DNA of 64,000 nucleotides from Volutella citrinella (Eukaryota; Ascomycota; Sordariomycetes; Hypocreales; Nectriaceae), in the NCBI GenBank assembly GCA_034401135.1, contig JAWZSP010000003.1, positions 2,604,001 to 2,668,000 on the forward strand, written 5' to 3'. The notes below the pieces were generated by a model, which searched no databases, was not told where the DNA came from, and was given only the letters and a program-made list of their open reading frames with translations. Positions 43,899 to 53,695 of this stretch are shown here, in pieces. Every line of letters starts with the position of its first letter. The first letter of the stretch is position 1. A program made the position numbers and the translations under genes.

Positions 43899-45107
43899 AT
43901 GATCTGGCTACTTCTGGCTTATCTTCTGGGCTCGGCCTGCGCATGGGCAGAGTCAGGGCCCGGAGTCGTCTGCCCACTGGCAGGCTCTGGGGTGCTGTCC
44001 AAGCCAAAGACGTGCGAATCGAATCTACCAGCGGAGAAGATACCGGCGGAGAAGAGAAAGTCGGACTACGCGGGAGGATGGATCGATCACAAGACCTGCG
44101 AACAGGGCTTCTGCCTGTACTCCAACCCTTGGATCTCCGGAGGGGAAGGGATGGTGGTCATCACGTCGGCGTTGAATCTACCATCGCTGGTGAGGCTGCA
44201 CAACAACACCAAGGCGCTGCCCAAGTTCAATGGAAACACCACCTGGGATCGGATGCACGTGGAAGAGACGCCCGGCAAGGGACTGGGTGTCATTGCGGAC
44301 AAGAAGATTGCAAAAGGCGAGACCGTCATGCTCCAGCCACCCGTCATCCTGGCCGAATTCGGATTCATGCACAACGTCGACGCAGCCAAGAGAGACGCCA
44401 TCCTCGACTCTGCGCTGGCGGCCTTGCCCAAGAAGACGCAGGAGCTGTTCCTCAGCCAGACGAGCCAGCGTGGAGGTCACCCGGTCGCCGACAAGATCTT
44501 CACCAACGGATACAACGCCCATCTCAACGACAGCAAGCACTGGTCAATTTACCCGAGAGTGTCGCGCATCAACCACGAGTGCCGCCCCAACCTCGTCTAC
44601 CACGTGGACGGCGCCCTCAACCACCGCACGATCGCCGTGCGGCCCATCGAGAAGGGCCAGGAGCTGACCGTCACGTACCTCGACCCCCTGCAGAACCGAC
44701 AGTCACGCCGGGACAGGGCCAAGAGTTCGTGGGGCTTCCATTGCAACTGCGCGCAGTGCCGCTCGTTTGAATCGGAAAAGAGCGACCAGCGCCTGGAGCG
44801 GATATACGCGCTGCAGTTCGTGCTGAAGGACCAGGAGTGCCCGGCCAACATGGACTTGGTCAAGAAGCTCATCGAGACGTATGAGGAGGAGAGGCTGGAT
44901 ATTAGGATGGCCGAGCCGTTGATACTAGCTGCCGAGACTGCTGCTGAACTCGGCCGATCTGGGGACGCCAGGAAGTATGCAAAGCTGGCAGTGAAGCAGT
45001 GCCTGCAGCAGTGGGGTGAGGTGCAGGCGGTCGAGGAGATGAAGAAAATTGCAAAGAATCCGAGTACAACTAACTTGTGGAGGAAGCGGTTGCGTCGCCG
45101 ATCCTAG
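43899..45107 (+). CDS. SET-domain protein with N-terminal signal peptide
   Basis: 402 aa from the favoured ATG at 43899, chosen because it gives a textbook signal peptide (MIWLLLAYLLGSACAWA); an in-frame ATG at 43851 would add 16 residues. Several Cys in the first 90 residues suggest disulfides. The SET domain spans about residues 125-285: GKGLGVIADKKIAKGE, then RINHECRPNLVYH carrying the NHxCxPN signature, then ELTVTYLDP. A post-SET CxCxxC (HCNCAQC) follows. A helical TPR-like tail covers about 300-390. The sequence elements needed for AdoMet and lysine-channel binding appear intact. Fungal genomes contain a poorly characterised group of SET5-like proteins; an export signal is inconsistent with histone methylation. 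Substrate unknown. Confidence 0.85.
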   Translation: MIWLLLAYLLGSACAWAESGPGVVCPLAGSGVLSKPKTCESNLPAEKIPAEKRKSDYAGGWIDHKTCEQGFCLYSNPWISGGEGMVVITSALNLPSLVRLHNNTKALPKFNGNTTWDRMHVEETPGKGLGVIADKKIAKGETVMLQPPVILAEFGFMHNVDAAKRDAILDSALAALPKKTQELFLSQTSQRGGHPVADKIFTNGYNAHLNDSKHWSIYPRVSRINHECRPNLVYHVDGALNHRTIAVRPIEKGQELTVTYLDPLQNRQSRRDRAKSSWGFHCNCAQCRSFESEKSDQRLERIYALQFVLKDQECPANMDLVKKLIETYEEERLDIRMAEPLILAAETAAELGRSGDARKYAKLAVKQCLQQWGEVQAVEEMKKIAKNPSTTNLWRKRLRRRS

Positions 45108-45311
45108 ACGACTGCTTTCGGCCTGTCGTCCAAGACCATCGGCGGCATGGGGGTTGTTAGATATCAGCTTTTGTGGCGACGTCGATGCTCGGCATCACAC
45201 GCATGACTACTATTGTGGCCTGACGAAAGGCGCTTGGTGGCGGCGGGTTGGCTCATATATCAAAATCTAATCGATATTCGAGGGGGGATTTATACTTGGT
45301 ATTCTCAGCGT

Positions 45312-46253
45312 TTATTTGACCCCTGGCCGATGCTTGTATTGCGGGCTTGCCTCGTCACTATCGCCAGGCAGCGTCTCGAGCTTCTCGAACTTTGACGGCT
45401 CAAAGGCGTAGGCCAGATTCTCCCTCTCTCTCAGAAACGTGTCCACGCGCTGGTCCTTGCTCTGGCCAGCGGCCACCAACGTGTTCCTCGCCATGTGCTG
45501 ACCGATTGCACGGTTCGCGTGGTCCCTCATCTCCAGGTACTCGGCGCCCGTCTGCTCCGCCTTGCTCATTTGGTAGAAGGCGCCGATCATGCAGAGCCCG
45601 ACGATGAGCGTGGCGAAGACGCCGTTGGACATGTACAGCGGGTCCTGCGGCCTGCCATCGCGGGCGTCGTACCAGCGCTCCCAGTCCTCCCAGGTCGCGT
45701 TGCGCGCTGCGCTCTCCGGGCGGTGGTGCCACGAGCGGTCTTCGTCGCGCAGGCCCTCGGACAGGCCCTTGGGGTGGCCGGCGACCCAGCCGATGCCGTG
45801 GGCGTCATAGACATTTCGCTTCGATGGATTGCTGAGTAGATCGTGGGCGGCCACCACGAGACGATAGCGTTCTGTGCGAGTGGCCTCTGGAAGGTGGTCG
45901 ACGGCCGAGTCGTGGCTGTGCTTGTCGGGGTGATAGAGCTTGACGAGCTCATAGAATCGGTGCTTCGTGTATGGCTCGTGCTTGTCCATGCCAAAGATCT
46001 GGTACGGGGTCGGGTGGGCTGATTCCGGCCATGGCGGGAGGTTGTTCTCGGCGATGCCCCCGCGGCGGCTGTGGCCTACGGTGGCATATTTTCTGCGGGA
46101 GTGGATTGGAGAGGTGGACGGCGAGGAAAAGGCACTGGAGGAAGAAGCGAGGGCGGGAGTGGGCGAGGGGCGGCGTGACGCAATCGATGAGAATCGAGCC
46201 CTGCACATGGCAGTGCAGGTGCAGAGCGCGGTGGTAGATTTGTTCAGCGGCAT
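45312..46253 (-). CDS. Mitochondrial J-domain (DnaJ-like) membrane protein
   Basis: 313 aa from ATG 46253; the open frame extends further upstream to 46403, but the shorter form begins with a presequence-like stretch. Residues 1-70 are Ser/Arg-rich without acidic residues, a likely mitochondrial targeting signal ending near RRKYATVGH. The J domain (about 85-155) contains the catalytic HPD motif (KLYHPDKHS), here preceded by an unusual helix I (TPYQIFGMDKHEPYTKHRFYELV). A hydrophobic segment at about 215-233 (GVFATLIVGLCMIGAF) suggests inner-membrane anchoring. J proteins stimulate Hsp70 ATPase. There is no Gly/Phe region and no zinc finger, so it is a class C J protein. The partner and step are unknown. 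Confidence 0.82.
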   Translation of the reverse strand: MPLNKSTTALCTCTAMCRARFSSIASRRPSPTPALASSSSAFSSPSTSPIHSRRKYATVGHSRRGGIAENNLPPWPESAHPTPYQIFGMDKHEPYTKHRFYELVKLYHPDKHSHDSAVDHLPEATRTERYRLVVAAHDLLSNPSKRNVYDAHGIGWVAGHPKGLSEGLRDEDRSWHHRPESAARNATWEDWERWYDARDGRPQDPLYMSNGVFATLIVGLCMIGAFYQMSKAEQTGAEYLEMRDHANRAIGQHMARNTLVAAGQSKDQRVDTFLRERENLAYAFEPSKFEKLETLPGDSDEASPQYKHRPGVK

Positions 46254-48313
46254 GGCGGATGGTGTTGGCGAGGTCGGCAGAGGCCAGATAATTGAACGGA
46301 CATGTTCAGCGGCGCCAATTGCAGCCGTCAGTTGTTGGATGAGCAAGTTTACGCAAGTATGGGAGCGGCGATCTGAGGTCACGCGCCCGCACCTGCCCGG
46401 CATCGACGGAGCTGCAGTGGGAATGATGACGCCCCACTCTATTATTCCCGTCCTAGCATGTTAGTGATATGGGCGTGTCTAGCTCAACTGACACTTTACC
46501 GATATGTTGATTTAACAGTCGACCTGCTTTTCTCAGTAGAGACAAGGAAGGAAGAGCGGGTTAGCTGGCAGGAAATTAACAGTAAATTAATTTAGAATAG
46601 ATTCAGGATCGATTCTCTTAGAACACTACCACTCGTCTTAAGCCTAGCACCTACCCCGACAACTAACTCTCACCAACCCAGGCTACTAACGCAAACCTTC
46701 TAATAAAAGCAGGGCGACTGTTGGGCTAGGACATGACTGTGTCGGATGATGATATAGTGATATTGCGGTGAGAGAACGTTTGATAACAGATCGACACGCC
46801 CTTTCCGCTAAAAAAAAAGGAAGAAATTAAGTAAAACGCAACAGCAATAGTCGTCAACTTCCAAGACAGATGCAGATCCGAGGCCAAAGAATTCATCGAC
46901 GAGCAGTGAGCATGGACATCAGCAGGAGTCGGTCAGACCAACTCTGCTTAGAGCATCGGGAGGTTCAATACACTTAGTGCCTGAAGGATTGTGTAATATT
47001 GAAACGCAATCTGTCAATGCGTTGCACCTAGACATACGCAAAGGGTTTCCTGAGAGAACCGGCAACTTGGGCCTTATATTCACGGCTTTAGCACCGCCAA
47101 GAACTACGTCTTTTGAGGCTACCCATACAATCGAATGACGTCTTCAGAAAATGACGTCTCCAGAACACAGCAGAGAAGAGGGCGGGCAGGCGGCTGCACT
47201 CATCTTTTGTCATCAGCCGAAAGGAATGCCGAGGTGGATCTTGGGCGGAATCCGTTCCGGACGCCTTTGCGGCTCCGACGCTCGACATCCCACGAGCGTC
47301 TCCACCGCACCAACATTTCCTGCTCGATGCCACATGGGACGGGGTTCTTCACATTGACAGGCCTCTTCGGAACGTGGCGCTCGCCTTGGCGCGTGTGGGA
47401 CCGCCCCTCGACAAGTTGAGCCTCATCAACCGCATGCCATGACATCAAAGGCCGAAACTGCCGCCGTTTGCCTCCGCGAGATAGTGTATACACCAGGCGA
47501 TTGGGGCAAAAAGTGTTAGGAAGGCATAATTAGACACAGAATTGACAGCATCCGAGCCACACCTTTGCCTCGGCTCCATCTCCGCAAAAAAAGAGGGCAT
47601 CCACCGTCTCCAGTCTGTTCGACGTAATGCCCTCCTCCATCCACCACGCCCTCGGCTGCCCCGGGCCCATTTCTTTTTCTTTTTGCGGCTGCTCGCCCAT
47701 GAACCGTGCGGCCAGGGCTCCGCATGGCCGTGCCGACTCTTCCATGATTCTCCAGAGGTCATTCCCTCTTGCGGCACCCGCATTGGCTGCGCCGTCTCGA
47801 GCATCGCATCATGGCCCTTGGGCTTTGGGGATCCTCGAAATACCCCGTGGGACCCCCAACAAGTAGGGGATACCCCATCGAAAAGCCTTTTTGCGGGCAG
47901 AGATACGGTTAATTGACCATTTTGCTTGTACTTTACAGCTACGAGGCCTCGCCTCCCAAACTCCGACTCCCACTTGGCCCATCTTCCAGAGTCGCCTTGT
48001 GATCCCCCGTGATTGCATGATACCCACTTGCCACACGGCTTACGCCCTCTCCCCGTTTCCGTCTGTCATATCTCCGCTCATCTTTTCTGAAATGATGGAG
48101 ACGTTCATAATCTGACTCCGCCTTGGGGGCGGGGTGCATAGAGGGGATATAAAACCATGGGGCAACCTGGCTGCTCGATGTGAAAACTTCCTTCTGTTCT
48201 TTCCGGCCCTTTCTGATACTGCCCTCTCTCTATCTCTACCACTCTCTACCTCTCGCTGGTTTACTGGCACCTTGTGCTTGTATCTTGCCATCGCTTCCCA
48301 GCAGATCTACACA
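46254..48313. other. Long intergenic region upstream of the acetate-transporter gene
   Basis: 2,060 nt between divergent genes. The section 46480-46830 is AT-rich, with runs such as AAATTAATTTAGAATAG and an A9 run near 46810. It contains many CTAAC/CCTA motifs but no intact repeat or transposon ORF. The right part (47500-48310) is pyrimidine-rich and carries the promoter of the next gene. No protein gene is supported. Confidence 0.45.
48129..48154 (+). promoter_or_regulatory. TATA box and CreA-like site of the acetate-transporter gene
   Basis: TATAAAA at 48148-48154, 160 nt before the start codon, is the clearest TATA box in the window. GCGGGG at 48129-48134 matches the fungal carbon-catabolite repressor consensus SYGGRG. 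Together they suit a strongly inducible, glucose-repressible gene, as known for this transporter family. The regulatory reading is inference. Confidence 0.5.
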
Positions 48314-49175
48314 ATGTCGTCCCACAACACGCCCACCAACGGCGCAAGCACCCCGACAAACTACAATGACAAGTACCACGAGTGCCACTGCGGTGGCCAT
48401 GGGTCTCCCCGAATGCCCAGACCTCACCAGTCCATGGTCTCACAGGTGTTGGACCCTCCTTACTATAGGATGGCCAACCCTGGTCCGCTCGGCCTGATCA
48501 GTTTTGCACTGACTACGTTTGTGCTTGGCTTGTACCAATGCGGCGCCGGGTATGTTTAAAACCATTGATACATGGTCAAAGGAATCCTCAATAGCTTACT
48601 CTGCTTCGTCTAGTCTTCCTGGGTCCAACCCCTTTGGCGGCGTCGGTCCCGACCAGGCAATCTTCGGTCTGGCTGTCTTCTTCGGAGGCATTGCGCAGTT
48701 CTTCGCGGGCCTCATGGAGTTCCGAGTTGGAAACACTTTCGGTACCACCGTGCACTGCAGTTATGGCGCCTTCTGGCTTTCTTTTGCCATGTTCTTTGTC
48801 CCTGATCTGGGAATCAAGGCGGCTTACAAGGGAGACGAGCACGCTTACAGCTTCGCGCTGGGCATCTTCCTTATCCTGTGGTGCTTCCTGACCATCATCT
48901 TCTTCATTGCCGCCCTCAAGACCAACATTGCCATCCTGCTCGTCCTCGGCTTCTTGACGTTGGCTTTTCTCTTCCTGAGCCTCGCACAGTTCCTCCTGAC
49001 GACGCACCCCGACGTCGCTGTGCGCATCAACAAGGTTGGAGGAGCCTTTTCAGTCATTTGTGCATTCCTGGCCTTTTATGCTGGCGCGGCTGGTATCATG
49101 ACTGAGGATACTACCTGGGTGAGGTTCCCTCTCGGCGAAATTAGCGTCAAGCAGAGGAAGACGAATATTGCTTAG
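48314..49175 (+). CDS. GPR1/FUN34/YaaH (AceTr) family acetate/ammonium-linked membrane transporter
   Basis: Predicted 265 aa in two exons: 48314-48549 and 48614-49175. The intron has donor GTATGT and TAG acceptor, joining LYQCGAG to LPGSNPFGGVG in phase. A hydrophilic cytosolic N-terminus (1-53) contains a HECHCGGHG cluster. The family signature NPGPLGL (canonical NPAPLGL) is at about 55-61, followed by six transmembrane helices. Members such as yeast Ady2/Ato1 and Aspergillus AcpA move acetate and are plasma-membrane proteins induced off glucose. The variant Gly in the signature replaces the usual Ala. A short uORF (48157-48183) lies close to the TATA box and is probably outside the transcript. 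Confidence 0.92.
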
Positions 49176-49510
49176 ATCTTAGAGCGTAGATAGATTAGAT
49201 CAATGGACATGACTTGCTTTTCAAGATTGATTGTACCTGCCTAAGCAATGGCATGAAATGTTGTTATCAAGTATTCAAGAACCTGGGTCCAAGATAGAAG
49301 ACTGAGGTGATGACTGTAGCTGCCTGTACATGGACATATGCGTGTGGTGGTGGTCAGAGCAGCACGGTTGACTATTGATAGCCTTTGACGCATTGACGAA
49401 TGGTTTATGCTTATTTTCAACCCAGAACCCCGAGAATGCATAGCTTCATGGTAATATTACATTTTGTTAGGCCAAGCGATTGACGTGCCAAGCTCGTGGC
49501 TCACAGTGGT
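49176..49510. other. Convergent 3' intergenic region
   Basis: 335 nt between converging genes. It probably holds both 3' UTRs. No other feature was seen. Confidence 0.45.
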
Positions 49511-49954
49511 CTAAATTTTAGACCGTACCTCATCAATGGCACCCTTGACTTTGCCCTCGGTCTCCTTTGCGGCGCCCTTGGCCTTTCCCTTCAATTCGCT
49601 GGCCTTGCCCTGGGCCTCTCCTCGCAGCTTTGCGGCGCTGCCACTGGTCTCGCCAGCAGCGACATCCTCGATGCTTTCCTTGATCTTGTGGGTGAGGGTA
49701 GCTACAGGCGCGAGTTAGCCATCTTGTTGTCATGCCTCTTTCGCTTGTGACATTGATCACGCACATCCAGCATCGATGCCATCGACAATCTTGTCACTGA
49801 CGGCACGGTCGACCTTTTTGACGCCCTCCTTGACGGTCTCGGTAGCTGTTCGGTGCGCCGCAAGGCTCGTGGTAAATGTGCGGGGAGCTTGGATAGTGGC
49901 TACACGCGGCAGAAGCCGCATCTGGCGGAGGAGGTTCTCGGTGAGGAACGACAT
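49511..49954 (-). CDS. Small mitochondrial LEA-like/CsbD-like stress protein
   Basis: Predicted 126 aa in two exons: 49954-49765 and 49701-49511. The intron has donor GTGCGT, branch GGCTAACT and GTAG acceptor; splicing joins IVDGIDAGS to TLTHKIKESIED. Residues 1-35 form an amphipathic, Arg-containing presequence (MSFLTENLLRQMRLLPRVATIQAPRTF, broken here only for description). The rest is hydrophilic and rich in Lys, Glu, Ala and Gly, with repeating segments of the type GxAxxKxGEAxGKA / ELKGKAKGAAKETEGK, as in LEA and CsbD-like proteins. These are disordered in water and fold into amphipathic helices on drying or stress. Matrix location and a protective role are inference from composition. There is no enzyme motif. 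Confidence 0.75.
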
Positions 49955-50564
49955 GATGATTGGTGTGGGAGGAGAGTGTTGTAGGTATGTCGAGAGAGTT
50001 GGTTGTGGTAGTACAACTTGGCAAGCGTTTGATGATAATGTGCGGATGTGCCGAATATAGATATTTTGGAGACGAGGGAGGACGTTATGCAAGCCGATAT
50101 TAAATGAACCGCTTAACTTTGGTGTGATGTGATAGATGATGCTTGTCCAAGGGAGCTGACTTGGCGATGATGTCATTACCTCTGGGTCCGGGGAACCAGC
50201 TCCTGGAGCGCGGCCCGCGCGTGAAAAGCCAATGTAGCAATGATGACGCATCAGGAACGGTGACTGCTTTGGCGCTTGGTTAGAGGCTTCTATATAGGCT
50301 TAGATCGCGATCGCCCAGCGCCGTGGCCGTGTAGCGTGGAGAATGGCAAGAATGGTGATGCAGAATGATGACGACGGAGCTGCGACGATCCCGTTGCCGT
50401 GCCGCATCCTGACACTAGGCTTTTCAGCTGGAGGAAGGGCTCGGTGCCTGCAATCGATAGGGGCAATGGCGGATGCTTTTTCTTTTTCTTGTTTCATTTC
50501 AGGTACCGGTAGCGCAGAGTAGAAAGTTGGTGTGTGACAGCCTTGTCTCCCATCGAACATCGCC
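49955..50564. other. Intergenic region downstream of the Harbinger-derived gene
   Basis: 610 nt. I looked here, on the minus strand, for a continuation of the Harbinger-like gene (a DDE nuclease) and found none. It contains the LEA-like gene's promoter. Confidence 0.5.
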
Positions 50565-51107
50565 TTATTTAGAATCGGCGTCTTGTTCCTCCAGGATGGC
50601 CCCGAGCTTCCCTTCCAGCTCCAATAAGGAAGCAAGGTCCCGGTTATTGGAATTTCCCCTGGGTTGTTCACACAGCGCGGCATGCAGCTGTCTCACAGCC
50701 CCAAGAACTTGCCGAAAGGTCACGGAGACGGACGACTGGCTGGCCTTGAAGAACTGCGCAGCAGCTCGCTGTGACTTTGCATGGGTGCATATCCATAGGA
50801 ACACCATGACCTTGTGCTCTATGCGTTGATACCGGGAGCCTCGCAAGCTGGTGTGCTCCTCGATCCACGAGCAGAGGGCATGGAACGTGTGCTTGGGCAT
50901 GCCAAAGAGCTCGTAGAAGTCCGCGTCGGAGCCCTCGAGCAGCTCGGATGCGAACAGGTTGGCCGAGGTGAGGTTGACTCGCGCCTCCTCGCTGACACTG
51001 TCGACGCCCTCCTCTTCTCTGACCAGAAGAGCGGCCGCGAGCAGATAGACGGCGGAGATGATGGTTGAGTTGGACGACATATGCAGCAGGCCATTTGCAT
51101 TAGCCAT
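50565..51107 (-). CDS. Harbinger-transposase-derived protein, DUF8040-type domain only
   Basis: 180 aa from ATG 51107; the frame is open upstream to 51425, but that part looks like leader. The segment at about residues 55-150, containing FGMPKHTFHALCSWIEEH, the SLRGSR box, KVMVFLWICTHA and SVSVTFRQVLGAVRQLH, matches the helical N-terminal domain found before the DDE nuclease in PIF/Harbinger (HARBI1-like) transposases; in fungi it often appears as DUF8040. The frame then ends in an acidic tail (EEQDADSK) with no DDE catalytic region on either strand nearby. So it is either a decayed 5' fragment that kept its frame or a domesticated DNA-binding protein. It lacks stops and frameshifts across the whole domain, favouring constraint or recent origin. 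Confidence 0.7.
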   Translation of the reverse strand: MANANGLLHMSSNSTIISAVYLLAAALLVREEEGVDSVSEEARVNLTSANLFASELLEGSDADFYELFGMPKHTFHALCSWIEEHTSLRGSRYQRIEHKVMVFLWICTHAKSQRAAAQFFKASQSSVSVTFRQVLGAVRQLHAALCEQPRGNSNNRDLASLLELEGKLGAILEEQDADSK

Positions 51108-51702
51108 TTCGGGAGGCTGAGCCGCCGGTCCCATTATCCCTTGGAATCGCCGTTTCCAAGAGAACGACCGGCTTGAGGGAAGAGGCCCATGCGCACCGGA
51201 TGACCCTTCGTTTGGAATTGCGGGAAGAATGTCGTGATGGGTTGGCAACTGACCGTTGGGCTGCTGCTGCGTCGTTTTGGGAGGCCCATTTTTCAGGCCG
51301 GAACAGGAATGGGTGCCGAGGCTACATTGGGAAAGGGGCGCAGGCGAGAACAGCGGCCCTCGCATAAAAATTTGTGTTACGAATACGCAATTATGTAGGA
51401 TTGATTTCGCTGATCTGAATCGCAACGCGATAATTGATTAAAATGACAATTGCCTTCCTGGTCCTCTCTCTCTCTAATATGGTGTCATACTCGGGATAAA
51501 TGTCTAATCCTCATCAACTGGTGATAACCTCCTCGGAGCTCGTACCCCTCATGACATCTATGCGTAACTCATGAGCATCATCAAGCGTTAGAACAATATC
51601 AAACATGTGCAAAGAACCGGACGAAATGCAAAAAGAAAAAACAAAACAAGTAATTCATAACTGCGTTTCTCGTAACGTGCTTGCCATATGACACCAATGA
51701 CC
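51108..51702. other. Intergenic region upstream of the Harbinger-derived gene
   Basis: 595 nt. The first 318 nt next to the gene stay open in frame but have no family resemblance. I saw no terminal inverted repeats or obvious 3-bp target duplications by eye. The rest is the 3' flank of the membrane-protein gene. Confidence 0.4.
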
Positions 51703-53695
51703 CTATGGTGCGGGCTTTGGTTCATTGTCGTTGGCTGTCGCTGGGCGATCGCTTTTGAGCGAGAATGAAGCCGTCGGGGGTGGACCGCGTATGGGGGTGA
51801 GCATCGGATTATCGGAATCTGGATGACCTCGTTCATCCTCGTCCTCTTCTCCGTCTTGCGTGAAGACCTCATCGCAGGACGTGCCAACCCGACCGTTGAT
51901 GACATTGTCGATACGTAAGCGAGGCGGCCCAGAGTTGAGTCTCATCCCATTCTTGGGCGGTCCAGCTAGCGATGGGAGTCAGTATCATTTAACGGCAACG
52001 AGTAGGACGGGCGAGTGAGGCCTTACAAAGAAGCAGATCGAACAGTTTGACAATGACTGGTCCCCATACTGTGACTGCGATGATCTGGCCGTACGACCAG
52101 CGGTTGGCGGCAAAGCTCTCGGCCGTGATGACCTTGCTGAGAGACACCATGTAGAGGATGTTGATAACGAGGTACGTCACCTCCAGCACCCTCCAGATGA
52201 CTCGCTTGATCTTAAGTCCAACCTTTCTCCTTCCCAGTGCAGGGAAACGGCCGATGCGATACGTTCCAATCCTCTTGTGCTGCGTCCTCTCATGCTTGCG
52301 CAGTGTCCACGCGAACTGGTCGACGATGAGGATAATGATGGCAATGGTATCGAGGACCAGGAAGGCGAGCTTGTACAATAGCGGATGAGGGAAGAAGCTG
52401 AATGGAACGCCGTCTATGCCGCGGGTGGCAGCGCAGTAGGCACGCGGGCTCGGATTGAACCCGCATGCTTCGATTTGCGCCTGGTCCTTGAACAGCCGCC
52501 AGGCGTCCTTGAAGTAGATCCTCTGCGATGCCGCCACAATGGCTAGTATGTACTCGACAAAGAAGCCCAAGAACGTGTGCCAATTGCGAATGCCCTCATG
52601 GTGTAGGCATACCTGTATCAGGAACATGGGAAGGATGCCGTTCAGGCTGATGTGGTAGGCGATGCCGCCATTGAGGATGATCTCGCCCCAGAAGCTGCCC
52701 TCCTGCGAGTTGACGACGATGGCTAGGATGGAGGCGATCTGGACGGCGAAGACGAACCAGCACTGGGCCTCTTGGAACTCGACCAGCGTTGTGGCAATGG
52801 CGATGCTGGTCCGGGACAGGCCGCCGGAGTCGCGCCAGATCATTGTCTCGATGCGCGTGAGACTGCGCTTGAGGTTGTAGGGCCTCGGCTGCTTCCGCTT
52901 GGGCTTGTTGCCCTGCGTGATGGTAACCCACAAGGTGAAGCCCTTTGTCAAGAGGTACAGCGACGCGGCGAAGCTGACTTGGAGGACGTATGAGATGAGA
53001 ACCTGCGAACCGGGTTAGCAATGGTCGGCTTGCCAGGGCTGTGTCCGGGAACCGCTTACACCTGGTCCGAAGATGTCTGGGTTGATCTCCGCGCGCAGGT
53101 CCGGGCAGAATGTATCCAGGGCCTCGAATATCTCCTCGGCCGTCGAAGTGCTCTGCGACAGGCCGTTGATCTTGTCGCCGCAGGGCTTGCCAAGCCCGTC
53201 ATTCTCGCACGCGTCCTTGGCGCAGCTGACCAGGGACCGTAGCACAGGCTGGAACTTGAAGTCTCTCAGGGACCCCGAGCCCATGATGGAGCTGGCATTG
53301 CGCTCGGCCTCGTCGTCGACATAAAAGGACTTTGCGTCCTGCGTCCAGTATGCCATGGAGGCGAGGGCGGCACAGTTGTAGAAGGTCTCCATGGACGAGA
53401 AGAAGTGGTCGGAGCTGTTGCAGGCGCGGGGGCAGTCTGCCACGCCGTCAACCTGGCAGCCGGAGCTGAAGAGGAAGATCTCCTGGCGGCCGTCGAAGCT
53501 CGTGGTGAAGAGCTCCTTGAAGGTGTAGGTGGACCCGGCGCCGGAGCTGTCCGACTCGAGCTTTGCGATGTCATTGAAGGGGAAGAAGTCGTTTAGGCCC
53601 TCGAAACGGTCCGCCATGATGACGGTGATGACGGACGGCGTGACGGTGCTGACGGGCGACGCCGACGACGACGAGAGGGCCGGCGTCGTCGCCAT
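51703..53695 (-). CDS. Polytopic membrane protein with Cys-rich ectodomain (about seven helices)
   Basis: Predicted 624 aa in three exons: 53695-53060, 53002-52027 and 51965-51703. The introns (57 and 61 nt) close in phase. Residues 1-212 are mostly hydrophilic with about ten Cys (e.g. GCQVDGVADCPRACNSS, SCAKDACENDG) and N-x-S/T sites, which fits an extracellular disulfide-bonded domain. About seven hydrophobic helices lie between residues 213 and 540 (starting VLISYVLQVSFAASLYLL and ending VWGPVIVKLFDLLLC), with a basic loop before the second. The C-terminal 85 residues are a cytosolic acidic and Pro-rich tail. The overall plan is receptor-like, but I recognise no named receptor family. A GACGGG repeat sits in the leader. 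Confidence 0.75.

Noticed and set aside
48157..48183. uORF (8 codons) upstream of the acetate-transporter gene
   Set aside because: It begins only a few nucleotides after the TATA box, so it probably lies upstream of the transcription start.
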